Source: Seiridium cupressi
Lineage: Eukaryota; Ascomycota; Sordariomycetes; Amphisphaeriales; Sporocadaceae
Length of the DNA: 64,000 bases
Direction of reading: 5' to 3'
Assembly: GCA_036674765.1 (NCBI GenBank)
Contig: JARVKI010000002.1
Span: forward strand, 248,001-312,000
Shown: positions 30,618-42,804 of the stretch, one piece after another
Position numbering within the stretch: the first letter of the stretch is position 1
Layout: each line of letters opens with the position of its first letter
The notes under the pieces: generated by a model
Database searches by the model: none
Told to the model about the DNA's origin: nothing
Seen by the model: only the letters and a program-made list of their open reading frames with translations
Position numbers and translations under genes: made by a program

Positions 30618-32955
30618 ATGCCACAGGAAAATTCCCGGCCGACCAAACGATCATTAAGGCACAATGATGAAGAGGATGGCACGCCAACAGAGTCGCAGAG
30701 GAAGCGCCGTCGCCGAGTTCTGTCTTGTAAATCGTGCCAAAGGTCAAAGACACGATGCGAATACGCTCCAGACCTGCAAGGCTGCAGACGTTGCCAGAAT
30801 CTAAGGTCAGTCGTTGTTGTTATTGCAGGCACCAGCGCTTTGAAAATACTGTGACTTACTCTCGTCGTCAGACTTGTGTGTTCCCTGCGCGATCATAACC
30901 AACCAGACTCGAATGCTACCGAGACCAAAAGTCAATCTCTTGAACAAAGGTAAGTCGTGCACGAGACGTACAATCGAATTATTCTCTTTGCTCATTGTGT
31001 GCATTCCAAGATTGCACCGTCAAGAGCATATGTTGGCGGAGCTCTTAGATCTTGTTAAAGATCTAACAAAAGGTGAAAGCCGACATCACTCGGGTGCAAG
31101 CAATACTCAACAGAGTTGGGGTGAGAAGTTTGGGTTTCAGAACTGCAGCCAATTACAGGATCTTGATAACACATCGGGACCTTCGAGTTTGGCCTTCGCA
31201 TCTTCTCCGGTAGTGGTGTTGCGCGAGATAGGTAGTCGATGCACTGGTAGTCGTCGGCAAGCCTTGGATACCGCGAATCTTGACTTGGTCGCTGGTGGGA
31301 TTCTCGATCAAAACACCGAAAAAGAGTTAATTGACTTGTAAGTTCCCAGAAAGCCATATCATGGGCATTCGCAGCGCTCATCATATGACTAGGTTCTGTA
31401 CCACACATAAACATTCGCGTTTACTGTACGATCGCCAAGATCTGGCAGCCATCCGAGAGATGTGGGAGTCGTCTTCGTTTCTCCGTGCTGTCTGCTGTTT
31501 GAAAGGAATGGTCTGCCGTGCAAATTTTCGTAACACTTCAATTCACCGGACAGTCTACGATCGCGTTCGAAACTCAATGGGACAAGCACTTCTGCTGAGC
31601 CCTCTCACGCTTGCCGAGACTTACGCTGTTTTACTCATGACTGACGGGATCCTGGATCCAGCGCAAGTGAGAAGTACCGTCGACGGTGTGTTGGAGTAGA
31701 TCTAATTGTGAATATTAGGATGGTTCCGAGTTCATCGACAGCTGGCTACTAACCGGGTTTTGTGCACAACAAGCGGTTCTTGCCATCAACTTACCAAAAA
31801 TTGTGTCGAGTATCGCTCAAGATGAAACATCCATCGAGGATCAGAGAGCAATCCGGCTATGGTCCGTTATCTGCCTGCAACATCTTCAGTGAGGGCTCTT
31901 GCGTTTTACGTTACCTGCTTTAACCCATCTAATTCCTAGACTGACGGCAAACCATAGCTGGACTGCTTCCACCGGAAGGCCCTCAGTGATTCATGACGTT
32001 TACATAAATCAATGCAACAATCTTGTCAGCTTCTATGACGCTTCTCTTCAAGATAGTATGATGCTCGCAGAAATTCAGCTATACTCGACGCTCTTACAGA
32101 TACTGCGACAATCCTCGTTCAACGGCAGCGCGATCGAAGCCGAGGAATTCACGTCTTGGAGGGAAAGATGGAGTCATCTTTTATGTAAGTCGTGATACCT
32201 CTGCATCTTTTCACTCATATCATTGATCATGATTGATCTGACTCGACATGAATAAAGTACTACCAACGGCATCTAACCTCAAGCTGGGTTATCTTTCTGC
32301 TTGCCTGATACTAGCCACACGGAAGCTTGAGGCGATCGGAGAAAGCCTTCAGTCACACACCTTTATGCGTGACACCGTATTAGGCGACGCCCATGGCGAT
32401 TCGGACAGCCAAACGGATGCCATCGAATTCGATGACACCCTCAGATCAGCCCTTAGGAAGACTTGCTCGAAGCTTGCGGAGGGCATCATTGACCTTTTCT
32501 TAGAGATGAAGCCTTCCTTGAAGATATCCCTTGGATCAGAAACACACCTATCTGTAGTTTACAGCTCTTTAATACTGGCGCATTTTGACGAAACCGAATC
32601 CGGTCTCTCCGATCAACATTGCTTGGATCTAGTCGTGCGTATCTATGACTGGTACAGCAGTACCCCCCAACTAGCTAGGATGATTAATTCTGGAAAGCTC
32701 GCAAACCGAAGGTTGCGCTCTCGCCTGGAAAGAGCTACTAGTGACACGGGAAATCACTCATTCTGGGACTCATGGTCCAGTCGGCCTGCACTCCAGCCGA
32801 GCGAGATTCTTGATAACAACGCACCGCCGGCTTCAAACCAATCGAAACCACTTACTGATGTCATGTCAAATGACGATATGCCGAGTATGCATGACTTCTT
32901 CGGAGGCGCATTCCTGGACTTTTACAGTTGGGATGTGGAGAGCAGCTCTGCATGA
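30618..32955 (+). CDS. Zn2Cys6 fungal-type transcription factor
   Basis: Seven exons (30618-30805, 30872-30949, 31011-31337, 31375-31666, 31719-31888, 31940-32184, 32258-32955) code for 665 aa. The first in-frame ATG gives MPQENSRPTKRSLRHNDEED and a basic stretch RKRRRR. The binuclear cluster follows: CKSCQRSKTRCEY, then after a 66-nt intron GCRRCQNLR-LVCSL, that is C-x2-C-x6-C-x8-C-x2-C-x6-C. A short coiled segment (LHRQEHMLAELLDLVKDLTK) fits dimerisation. The rest is helical and matches the fungal-specific regulatory region in composition and length. Such proteins bind CGG-type half sites in the nucleus and often control adjacent pathway genes, here possibly the oxygenase upstream and the hydrolase downstream. 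Confidence 0.87.
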
Positions 32956-34066
32956 TGCATCTGTTAGTCTATGCTGGGCGGTAGTTCTCTGTCATTGCTT
33001 TATCAAGATCAATAGTCAATCTCTCACTCGTTCATAATCTCGAACTACAGTCGAGGACTGTCGTAAGGTTGTCCTCTTCTCATTATGGAGCTGGACAACC
33101 CGTCCTATACTTGGACGTGGCAGATGTGTGGCTCAAATCACCCCATGCAATTTGACCATTTAATCATCACAGCTGTCCTAGCTGCGCTAAGCTTCGTATA
33201 TATGAGTACATGGTGACAGTCAGCATGTGAACTAGCAGTGGGGCAAGTTGCTTGAGGAACTTGCTACCTTCCTGCATTAATCGCTCATCTTACGTGAGGT
33301 TAGAAGTCAAACGGTAACCGCATGAATTGGCGCATCAACAGTATCTAGGCAGCAAGAAAAGAATCGGTATGGGATTAAGACAAAGCACTTGATGTTCTAT
33401 GAGTAAAGTCGATTGATACGGGATGTCAATCAATACATCGCACCTTAGGCACTTTCCCGTGGCTTAGTATCGCAGTTCGACTTTGTTGGTTTTGAAGCGC
33501 TCCACCGCGATCATAATGCAGCGAACGCTCAGCGCTAGCTTTCTCAACCTAGCTGTATCTTGTGGCCACTTTCAGCCCTACGAGCCTTCTGACATGGTTC
33601 AGACAGGGCCATGCTGCAGGGAATTCTACCGAGGTCTCGACTACATGGTGGGCATCCAGTAGCGCTAAGATATCACTGTCATAGTCGCGACAATATATTG
33701 CTCCTGAGAGGCTTCACTAATAGGATCCCGATCCTGGTGCCAAGGGTTGAACCGGTAAGCTAATTATGCGGAGATCGTAACTCTGGCAATGCCGTATCGC
33801 TATTCTCGTCACGACTGAATCTCACTGGGTTGGAATCCTAGAAATGGGGCACGTTTTAGGATCATATCATACCCCTCTTCATCAACAGAGTAGGCCAGGC
33901 CAATTGTTCCGCTTAGCGGCGGCATGATTTATAACGACGTGCGACTCAGATAAAGCACCAACAACGCACGATCTGTACAACGCTCCTCACGATCAGAACT
34001 TGATTCTCATTCTCTACTCAATTAACTGATACCCGCCTATTCAAGACGTACTGACCCGCTGCCAAT
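32956..34066. other. Intergenic region before the beta-lactamase-like gene
   Basis: 1.1 kb without a recognisable gene; short ORFs only. It is likely to hold the promoter of the downstream gene. Confidence 0.5.
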
Positions 34067-35388
34067 ATGGAGAACATCGGACAGGTATATGAAAATGCTA
34101 TCCAGTCGGGACTTCTTCCCGGTTTCTCGCTTCAAGCTGGGAACAAAGATGGTAAGACCTTATCCCAGCCTAGCCAAGATAATGCGTCGAGAGCTACTTC
34201 TCAGTGGCATTCTTGCAATACCCCTGGGGTTCAATCACGGATCACAAAACCAATACTGAACGATTGACAGGAAAGGTCCTATATTCCAAGTCGTTTGGAA
34301 AGGCGTCACTGAAAGAAGGCGATGAGCGTCCCTTTACGGCATCCACCATCTGCTCCATTGCCTCGATGAGCAAACTCATGACCTCGATAGCTGTGCTGCA
34401 GGCGGTCGAGGATGGTCTTCTCGATTTGGATGCGGATGTCAAGCCTTTGCTTCCCCGGATCGGAGAGCATGGAATCATCACGGGTTTTGATGACGAGAAA
34501 AACACGGCCCAACTCAAAACAGATTCCACAACCATTACTCTTCGTATGCTGCTATCGCACACGTCGGGTCATGAGTACGATTGGCTCAGCCCCCTCCTGG
34601 GCAAGTGGAGAGCCTCGCGGGGAGAAGAGCCCTGGACCGGTCCAACGGTCGAGCACAAATCCGTCTTACCTCTTGTATTCGCACCAGGTACAGGCTTCGC
34701 GTACGGCGCCGGACATGACTGGGCAGGCAAAGCTGTGGAAGTAGCCACCAAGTCTACCCTGGAGGAGTTTATGTGTCAGTGCATATGGAAGCCACTCGGC
34801 ATCGAAAAAGACATCAGCTTCTATCCCAAGACAAAGCATGGCATGAAAGACAGGATTGCTCATATCAGCACCCTCAACGAGAAGGGCGAGCCGCCAGCAG
34901 TCGATGCTGCGACCTTTGATATCCTTTTTGGCGGGACGGATTGCCTCGGTGGTGCCGGACTATTCGCATCTGCAGACGCGTATCAGACCTTCCTCTCCGC
35001 AGTGCTGCGCCGTGACTCGAAGCTCCTGAAGCCGGCATCCTGGGTGGAGCTCTTCCGCCCGCAGCTCGACGAGGAGCGTGAACAGGCGCTCAATGACTAC
35101 ATCGCGCTCGATCCTGTGCATACCATGTTTCTGGGTTTGCGGATTCCGGAGACAGTCCGGAAGACGTGGAGTTTCGCTGGGCTTGTGGCGAAGGAAGCTC
35201 AAGAGGGTCGTTTCTCGGCTAGGACAACGATGTGGGCTGGCGCCCCCAGTACCGTATGGTTCATCGATCATGAAGCTGGCATCTGCGGGACTGCCATGTG
35301 CCAAATTCTCCCACCGCTGCATCCTGCGATTGTGGCATTGCACGAAGAGTTCCAGAGAGCCGTGTTCGCGACAGTTACGGGCAAGTGA
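34067..35388 (+). CDS. Beta-lactamase/transpeptidase-like serine hydrolase or acyltransferase
   Basis: Two exons (34067-34151 and 34271-35388) joined over a 119-nt intron (GTAAGA to GACAG) code for 400 aa, a usual length for class C beta-lactamase-related fungal proteins. The nucleophile motif SxxK is S60-M-S-K63 in CSIASMSKLMTS. HTSGHEYDWL follows at about 130, and the conserved Tyr motif is in FAYGAGHDWAGKAVE, with a Gly-rich block FGGTDCLGGAGLFASADAY in the C-terminal half. There is no signal peptide, so it is intracellular. In fungi this fold is used by esterases and by the acyltransferase LovD, which transfers an acyl side chain to a polyketide. Position beside an oxygenase and a Zn2Cys6 factor fits a biosynthetic tailoring role, but this is inference. 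Confidence 0.85.
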
Positions 35389-35855
35389 GATTGCCGATAG
35401 ACTTCGGAACAGGTGTAACTACTCCAAATAGACCAGCGCGAATTGACCACTCATCAGGACCAATAACTATTCGCGCTAACTTCTGCCCATACCATGAATA
35501 AGTTTTTCAATGACACTGCCAAAGCTCTATTCCACCAAAGTCCGAGGTAGTAGTTGCTTATCACCGCTAAGTTCCCTTAGTGCCGTGATCCGGCTCTAAA
35601 CGATGGCCACCTAGCTACAGTATTGCGCGTAGGGGGCATTATTTAGCGGATGCTTCTCGACTACTCTCTCCAGTAACCAAATTTTTCCGTTTAACCCCGT
35701 GGTAAAAGCCGGCTACGTCATGACTATCGAAGTAGTCGACATGTAAGGGAAAGGATAAAATGAGGCCACGACGTCTTCGATGAAGACAGGTACAAAACGG
35801 CTCTAACAATCTCAGTTGAACATTCCCAAGCTTTCTTCTACGAATTGACCGCATC
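35389..35855. other. Spacer between hydrolase and NmrA-like genes
   Basis: No gene is visible. Short ORFs on the minus strand have no family features. Confidence 0.45.
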
Positions 35856-37160
35856 ATGGCATCTTCGAATCGGATCAGGAAAGTTGCTGTTGTTGGCGTA
35901 AGTAATGATCTTGGACAGCTGTTCCAGATGAACTAGCCTAAGCTTTACTTTTAGGCTTCTGGTAACAGCGGCAGCTTCATCACTGAAGCTTTGCTGAAGA
36001 CAGGAAAACATGTAGTCACCGCAATCACTCGCGTTGGCAGTGAGAGCAAGTTCCCAGAGGGAGTTGATGTAAAGAAGGTCGACTACGGCAAACAGGATAC
36101 TCTGGTGGAGGCACTGCAAGGTCAAGACGCTTTGGTCATCACTCTGCGTGGACACACTCCCGAAGGCACGGAAGCACAGCTTATCAATGCCGCTGGTGAA
36201 GCAGGCGTGGGGTGGATCCTGCCTAACGAATGGTCCCCCGACACGGCGAATGAGGCGCTTGTCAATGATGTGTTCGTTTTCAAGCCGAAAGGTATGGACA
36301 ATCTTTTCTTGGGCAGTGAGTGTGCAATCAGATGCTGATCTTTCTGTGTGATTGCAGGCGCCACGAGACAGTCTATTGCGGATCTTGGGAAGAGCTCCTA
36401 TATCGCTGTTTCTGTACGTATGCCGTGTAACTCAGAACCTTTAGTCCTCCTTTGATTTCTTGGGAGCAGTGAATACTGGTGCTTAGGATCAGGCATTTAT
36501 CAACTACACGTCCATCACCTAGTTATTTGCGACGAAGGCAAAAGTTGACATTTTCTCTTCCACTAGACGGGATTCTGGTACGAATGGTCTCTCGCTATCC
36601 CTCCTGCCTATGGCTTCGACTTAGCCAATCGGACTGTGACGTTTTTCGATGAGGGCAAAACCAAGATCTGTACCACAACATGGCCACAGGTATGTTATGA
36701 AAAAGAGTCTGTTCAATGCAGCACGAAACTGACCCTCTAGTTACAGGTTGGTCGCGCCGTGGCCGCTCTTCTCAGTCTTCCCGTACAAGCCGAGGGGGCA
36801 AACAAGAATGGATGTTTGGAGGATTTCAAGAACAAAGTGGTGTATGTAAATTCCTTTACAGTCAGCCAAAGGGACATGCTGGATTCCGCCATCCGCGTTA
36901 CCGGTACACAAGAGAGCGATTGGAAAATCACGCATGAGCCGAGCAAGGAACGTTACGCCAGCGGGATTAAGGAGGTGAGAGAAGGCAAGCGCATTGGCTT
37001 CGCCAAGATGATGTACACGCGAGTCTTCTATCCTGACGGTTGTGGCGATTTCGAGAGCAGTAAAGGCACGCTCAATGACGTGCTTGGCTTGCCAAAGGAA
37101 GACATTGACATCGCGACCAATGTTGCGATCGAGCGCTCCAAGGGTCCTGCCATGTTCTAG
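35856..37160 (+). CDS. NmrA-like / isoflavone-reductase-like NAD(P)-binding protein
   Basis: Five exons (35856-35897, 35955-36291, 36358-36413, 36567-36689, 36747-37160) code for 323 aa. The N-terminus joins KVAVVG to ASGNSGSFITEALL, giving the Rossmann motif GASGNSG (residues 14-20). It continues with HVVTAITRV, the loop after strand beta2 that selects the cofactor, then LVITLRGHTPEG, WILPNEWSPD, and after two introns GFWYEWSLAIPPAYGFDL. The C-terminal domain contains FTVSQRDMLDSA and a helical end. Members are redox sensors that regulate transcription (NmrA type) or reductases of aromatic secondary metabolites. The Tyr/Lys pair of true SDR enzymes is not obvious, which favours a sensor or atypical reductase. 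Confidence 0.83.
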
Positions 37161-37469
37161 CTGACAATGGCAAGCTGGGTGGTAAGCACATACAACGTCA
37201 GGAAGATTGTGGACAAAGGCGACATGACCCAACGTTCCTCGGAGACGATAATTGCCGTGCTTCAGGAACAACTCGCTAAGCACTGTGGCGACGTTCTGGC
37301 CCCAAAAGGACTATACACCATATGAAATCGTCGCAGCTAGTGGGTACATGTAGATTTCAATATAGATGTCGTGATAAGCCTGATCTTCTCAGTGCTGTGG
37401 CGTGGCGTTTAGCTCCAATATTGATGGAGTATGCATCATGCAAAGATTCCTTCGCTGGAAAGAAATAGC

Positions 37470-37727
37470 AGCGCTTAGTGGCTCTAGATTAGATGCTTCG
37501 GTCCCGTGGGATCACGATATCACGGGACCGAATGCAGCATCAGTATGCCGTTTTCGTAGAGTCAATATTATAACTAGTGACTGTGGCTTTTGGGGGCCAT
37601 TTGATCTCCATACTTTGAAGGCTAGGGCGCTGGAAAATGGTCCTAATTGGGCTGAAAACCAGGCTTAGAAACGTTCTCGGGCCCAGAAACAGGGGATCAC
37701 GGGTCCGAGCTATAGGCTATAAACGCT
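37470..37727. repeat. Inverted-repeat (fold-back) element, MITE-like
   Basis: The left end begins agcgcttagtggctctag and contains cttcggtcccgtgggatcac. The reverse complement of the right end begins agcgtttatagcctatag and contains ctcggacccgtgatcccc. These are imperfect terminal inverted repeats of about 50 nt. Inside the left end a perfect hairpin occurs: cggtcccgtg (37499-37508) pairs with cacgggaccg (37521-37530) across 12 nt. No target-site duplication is evident. It could be an old non-autonomous DNA transposon. Confidence 0.4.
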
Positions 37728-38082
37728 AAATTGCCATATCAGTCGGCTCAAGCCAACCACCTTTGGATTTTGTGAAAGGGTTGCTCGTGTTCTATGCACA
37801 TGCAGGAATCCTCAGATAGCAGCGGCTGAAGGTATAGATCTCTTGTCAAACCGCAAAAGTCTAAATGATGGTCCGAAGATCCCGATTGTTGAATTGAGGT
37901 CAGTAGTGTCCATAGAGCACGGCTAGGTCATACAAATGTTCAATCCTCCGTACTGAAATGGCGAGTATCTTGCGGCAGGATGTCTCGGGGGCGCATTGTG
38001 TTTCTGATAAGGATTCGTGACCATTAAGTTGCCTAAACTTTTCCCTTGCCGGAGGCTGTTTATCCAGTGGAGCTTCCACCTC

Positions 38083-38090
38083 TATATAAG
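38083..38090 (+). promoter_or_regulatory. TATA box of the Ppo-type dioxygenase gene
   Basis: TATATAAG lies about 80 nt upstream of the ATG at 38165, at the usual distance for a fungal TATA element. Confidence 0.5.
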
Positions 38091-38164
38091 ACTGTTTCAT
38101 TTGTTCACTCATGTAGACCTTCTTGGTTTGAATATCGCCAGTGATTTCTGGCAAAAGTGGAATC

Positions 38165-41100
38165 ATGGCATTGTTGCCAACAGCTCTGGCTCAGGCCATC
38201 CAAGTAATATTGAAGGCTCTTTCGCCAGTTCCAAAGAACCAAATCACACCTGGGAACGATGATCACATCAAAGAGACAGGTCTACTTAGTGACTTGGCCG
38301 AGCTTGGCCCTGAGGACTTGAAGACTCTTGGTGATTTTGCCAAAATATCTGCCACTGGAGAGGAAGACGACAATGAACTATTTCTCGAGCGTCTCGTCAC
38401 ACTCCTAGCCAAGCTACCTCCTCATTCCCGTACCGGAAGACAACTCACAGATGGATTTGTCAATACATTGTGGGACATCTTGGAACATCCTCCGTCACGC
38501 ACTGTTCACAAGGACTTGAGATTCCGAGAGGCAGATGGATCCAACAACAACCCTAAAGTACCTCTTCTTGGTGCAGCAGGCACGTCATATGCAAGGGCTG
38601 TATCTGGGGCAACGTTTCAAAACCCCTATTTGCCTGATGCAGGACTTGTTTTCGATAGCATCATGTCTAGAGGAGACGAGTCATCCTTCCGAGAGCATCC
38701 AAACAAAATCTCCAGCATCCTATTTTATCTTGGTATTATTATCACGCACGACTGCTTCCAAACTGTAGGTCAATAACATAGGATACTTGGTCGCATGCTT
38801 ACACAGGCGTTTCGCACAGGATTCGAAAGACCATACTATTAATTCGACATCATCATACCTCGACTTATCCCCCCTATATGGGCGCAACGAAGAGGAGCAG
38901 ACGATAATGCGAACATTCAAGGGTGGTCTCCTCAAGCCGGATTGCTTCTCTTCCAAGCGGGTGTTTGGGAATCCACCTGGTGTTGGTGTAATTTTGATTA
39001 TGCTCAACCGGTTCCATAATTACATAGTTACACAGCTGGCGCAGTACATCAATTTCCATATTGGGACTGTTAAATGCACACAAGACTGACTCCCATGCAG
39101 CATTAACGAGGGCGGTCGTTTCAACAAGCCCAAGTCATCCTACGATAACGAGGCCTGGAAGAAATACGACAACGACCTTTTCCAGACCGGACGTCTGGTT
39201 ACGTGCGGTTTATACATCAACATCGTTCTCAAAGACTACGTGCGAACGATCCTAAATCTAAATCGATCGGGGTCTACCTGGGACTTGGATCCACGAACGC
39301 AGGAAAAGAGGAATGCAATGAACAGTAGTCCTGCACCTATGGCGACTGGCAACCAAGTATCAGTCGAGTTCAATCTCGTCTATAGATGGCACAGTGCTAC
39401 ATCGCTTCGCGATGAGAAGTGGGCGACCAATCTATTGCGCCATGCACTTGGCGGTGCCGATCCTGCCTCAGCAACGATGCCTCAGATGATTGATGCTCTC
39501 CGGCGTTTCGAGAACAACGTTCCTGATCAACCGGAAGACAGGCCTTTCGCAGGCCTGGAAAGAGAGGCGGACGGAACGTACTCCGACGATAACCTTGTGG
39601 AAATATTATCCTCTTCTATTGAGGATACTGCGGGTGCATTTGGAGCCAACCAAGTTCCCAGTGCCATGAGGGCTATAGAGATTTTGGGTATTGCCCAATC
39701 AAGAGAGTGGAACGTAGCAACTCTCAACGAGTTTCGCCAGTACTTTGGGCTCAAAAGACACGAGACCTTCGAGGACATCAATCCAGATCCGGCTGTTGCG
39801 GGCAAGTTGCTGGCGCTTTACGACTCGCCCGATGCGGTAGAGCTGTACCCAGGCATCGTAGCTGAAAAGACAAAACCTCCCATGTCCGGGTCTGGGCTCT
39901 GCGTCGGATATACGACATCTCAGGCGATTCTATCTGACGCTGTGGGCTTGGTCAGGGGTGACCGCTTCTACACCGTGGACTATACGCCGCGAAACCTAAC
40001 CAATTGGGGCTATAATGAAGCCAACTTTGATCTGAGCGTGAATCAGGGCCACATCATGCATAAGCTCATCTTCAGGGCTTTCCCGAACCATTTCGCGTAC
40101 AACAGCGTCTACGCACATTTCCCCTTTGTCGTGCCGAAAGAAAACAGAATCATTCTTGAATCTCTTGGCACTGCACAGCAGTATTCATGGGCCAAACCAG
40201 AACGAAAACTCGACCCTGTCGTTATTAAATCCCACAAAGCCGTCAGCCAAGTCTTGGGCAACAATCGCGACTACTACGTACCCTGGGGCGAGCCTATCTC
40301 ATACCTCGTGAGTCCTCCTGGGAAAACATTCGCAAAGGACTTTTGTCTTTCTGGGGATGCATCTCCCAACCAGCAAAGCCGTAGTCACGTCGCCGAGTGC
40401 CTATACCAGCCCAAAGAATGGGAGAGTGAAATCAAGAAATTCTTCAAGCTCACCAGCACGAATCTCCTGAAAAAGGCTAGCCAGAAACTTCCTCCAAGTC
40501 CTTCGGATCCAGAGAGAAAAGGCTTCGAGGTAGACATTATTCGTGATGTGATCATCCCGCTTAATACCCGATTCGTCGCTGAATTCTTTGCTCTGCCGAT
40601 CAAGACAACAGAGACATCGCCTCATGGCATTTACACCGAGCAAGAGCTTTACGGGCTACTTACCGCCATGTTCACGGCCGTGTTCTTCGACAGCGATCCC
40701 GCAAACTCATTCAAGCTCCGACAATTGGCCAAGGAGTTGGCACTGGGACTAGAAACACTAGTCCGACTTGAAACTGAGGTAGATGCTCGCACTGGTTGGC
40801 TTACTGGAATGGCATCGAAGCTCGGACTTGGCTGGGCGCATGATGCCGCTGGCGCTGATCAAGAAGGCAAGGGTGAGGAATGGCCAGGTCTACCCAGCTA
40901 TGGACGCCAGCTCCTTTCTCGCATGATGGAGAAAGGTAAGTCCATTGAAGAGTGTGTTGCAGGCACTGTAATGCCCATCAGCGCTGCCGGTACCACAATC
41001 ATGTCGGGACTGCTCTCACAGTGCTTGGATTATTTCTTGAGTGCAGGCAGCCAACACCTTCCTAAGCTATATAGTTTAGCTCACGAGGACACGGCCGATG

Positions 41101-41816
41101 CAGACGACAAGCTCCTTCACTAGTAAGACCCGCGACACTTTCCTTTTAGGCCTATTATGGAAAACTAACGGCGATCCAGTATGCTCGAGGGTATGAGACT
41201 GCGCGGCACAGTCGTCGTAGCTCGGCATGTCCCCAACACGCGACCCGCTCAACAGGTAATAGACGATGTGCCTTGTCTGCCTGACCCGAAGAATCCCTCG
41301 GGCCCATCCCCGATTTCTAATCCCAACCGAGCCGCATCTCTCCGTACATACACGATCGTACCCACGCAGCGTGCCATCGTCGACCTCGTCACTGCATCTC
41401 ATGATCCGCTGGCTTTCCCGGATCCGGAGACGCTGTCGCTTGATCGGGCGCTCTCATCTTACCTTCCGTGGGGCGCGGGGCCACACAAGTGTCTGGGAGA
41501 TGGCATTACCCGTGTAGCACTTGCGGCAGCCTTCAAGACTATCGTCGGTCTGCCCGGGCTTAGCAGGGCACCGGGACCCAGGGGTGAGTGCCGAAGTATG
41601 GAGTTCAAGGAGTGGAGGGGACAAGTCGGACGGAAGGCTGTCGAAGGCGGTGGCGATGAGTGGACTGGATTGAGGGTCTATCTGGCTCCGGATCAGAGTC
41701 GCTTCTCTCCTGTGCCGACCGGGATGAGAATCAGATGGGGTACGCTTTCTGCTCGGGGTGAAAGAGATCTGCCCAAGGGGAGCTTTGAGGCTGAGTGGGT
41801 TGACATTGGGATATGA
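38165..41816 (+). CDS. Ppo-type fatty-acid dioxygenase/P450 fusion (psi-factor-producing oxygenase; linoleate diol synthase family)
   Basis: Four exons (38165-38764, 38820-39043, 39101-41122, 41180-41816) code for 1160 aa, the usual length for this fusion. The N-terminal haem peroxidase (dioxygenase) domain has the distal His in ITHDCFQT (about 195). It then has SSYLDLSPLYGRN, FNRFHNYIVTQLA, INEGGRF, and the catalytic Tyr and proximal His in YRWHS (Tyr369, His372). The C-terminal P450-like domain ends in LPWGAGPHKCLGDGITR with the haem thiolate Cys at about 1053, so the isomerase half also looks intact. Ppo enzymes make 8- or 10-hydroperoxy oleic/linoleic acids and diols (oxylipins), which steer the balance of asexual and sexual spores and secondary metabolism. 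Positional specificity cannot be read here. No membrane anchor is seen. Confidence 0.93.
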
Positions 41817-41958
41817 AGATGGCATATGTCTGTGGATGAGGGCGCTTTTCCATTGTGAAGAACCCGACTCTATCAATATCATAAGTCTACGTCTAAGATA
41901 CATATGTGATATTGACACTATAAGCAATAGCCTTGCTGAGGTTGGTGGCTCAAACTGT

Positions 41959-42804
41959 CTACTGATCATCATTATACTTCCCAAGCCAACCGATACCTAG
42001 TGGTAACTCTTCTTTGATAAAATCGGACAAATCGCGAAAGATCTGATAGTACGACTGGACCCATTCCACATGCTTTCGGTCTCTGTAATACGGTGAGCTT
42101 TTGATTAAATATGTTCAGTGAAGTTTCACGTACTTTTCTTTGTACTCTGTTAACAATTTGTTCCCGAAATACTGGGCATGTCCCAGAAACTTGTCTACCC
42201 GCTTGAATGCACGCAATTCAACCTCGATCCAACTCAGCATTGGAATGCCGTCAGCGACACAGCTCAGGTGCCTATGCAAGCTGTCCCCACGGCTGGCCTC
42301 CTGAATTGCCACGACAGCCGCAGCAACATAGCTCATTTGCCTGGTGAGGCTCTGCCAACCCGAAGCGTCGGGTTTGACGGTTTTCGAGGCGATCAGCAGA
42401 ATTCTGCGCTGCTCTTTGAAGCCGGTCAGAACACCGACGGCTTGCCTTGCAACAGGTCCGCCGAGTTCATTGCTGAGCCTGACGTAACGGCCAACGCTCT
42501 CCTCGAGGAAGATGTCAAATGCTTCGACGGACTTGGGCAGCGGCTCTGGGCTGTCTCTGGTACTGGGCGGAAGACGAGCATCATGCACTGGGTCAGAGGC
42601 TAGGCCACTGGGCTTGGGAGGAGCTGGGCTCGCATCCGCGGCCGGCGCAGCGTTTTTAGAGCTCTCGATTGCTTCCGCAACGTCTTCCAGTCGTGCCGCC
42701 ACGGCTTCGAGCCTTCGAACAAGAGGCGTAAGATCAATCAGATATTTCTATAGAATGGCCCAGTGGTTCACATACCGTTTCATCAACGTTGTTGGGTTAT
42801 TCAT
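41959..42804 (-). CDS. Truncated cyclase-associated protein (CAP/Srv2): N-terminal domain only
   Basis: Three exons (42804-42776, 42712-42134, 42082-41959) code for 243 aa. The start MNNPTTLMKRLEAVAARLED carries two RLE motifs (residues 10-12 and 17-19), which in CAP bind adenylyl cyclase and mediate oligomerisation. A Pro/Ala/Ser-rich linker follows. The helical folded domain is complete: VEAFDIFLEESVGRYVRLSN, GGPVARQAVGVLTGFKEQRR, HLSCVADGIPMLSWIEVE, FGNKLLTEYKEKDRKHVEW and YYQIFRDLSDFIKEELPLGI. After GIGW it stops (LGKYNDDQ). Full CAP is about 500 aa and goes on with a proline-rich segment, WH2 and the beta-helical actin-binding (CARP) domain, all absent here. It may be a paralogue fragment with a regulatory role, or a decaying copy; the frame and introns look intact. 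Confidence 0.78.

Larger units (their letters stand above)
37161..38164. other. Intergenic region with fold-back element and Ppo promoter
   Basis: No gene is visible. It holds an inverted-repeat element (37470-37727) and the TATA box of the Ppo-type gene, both listed separately. Confidence 0.5.
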
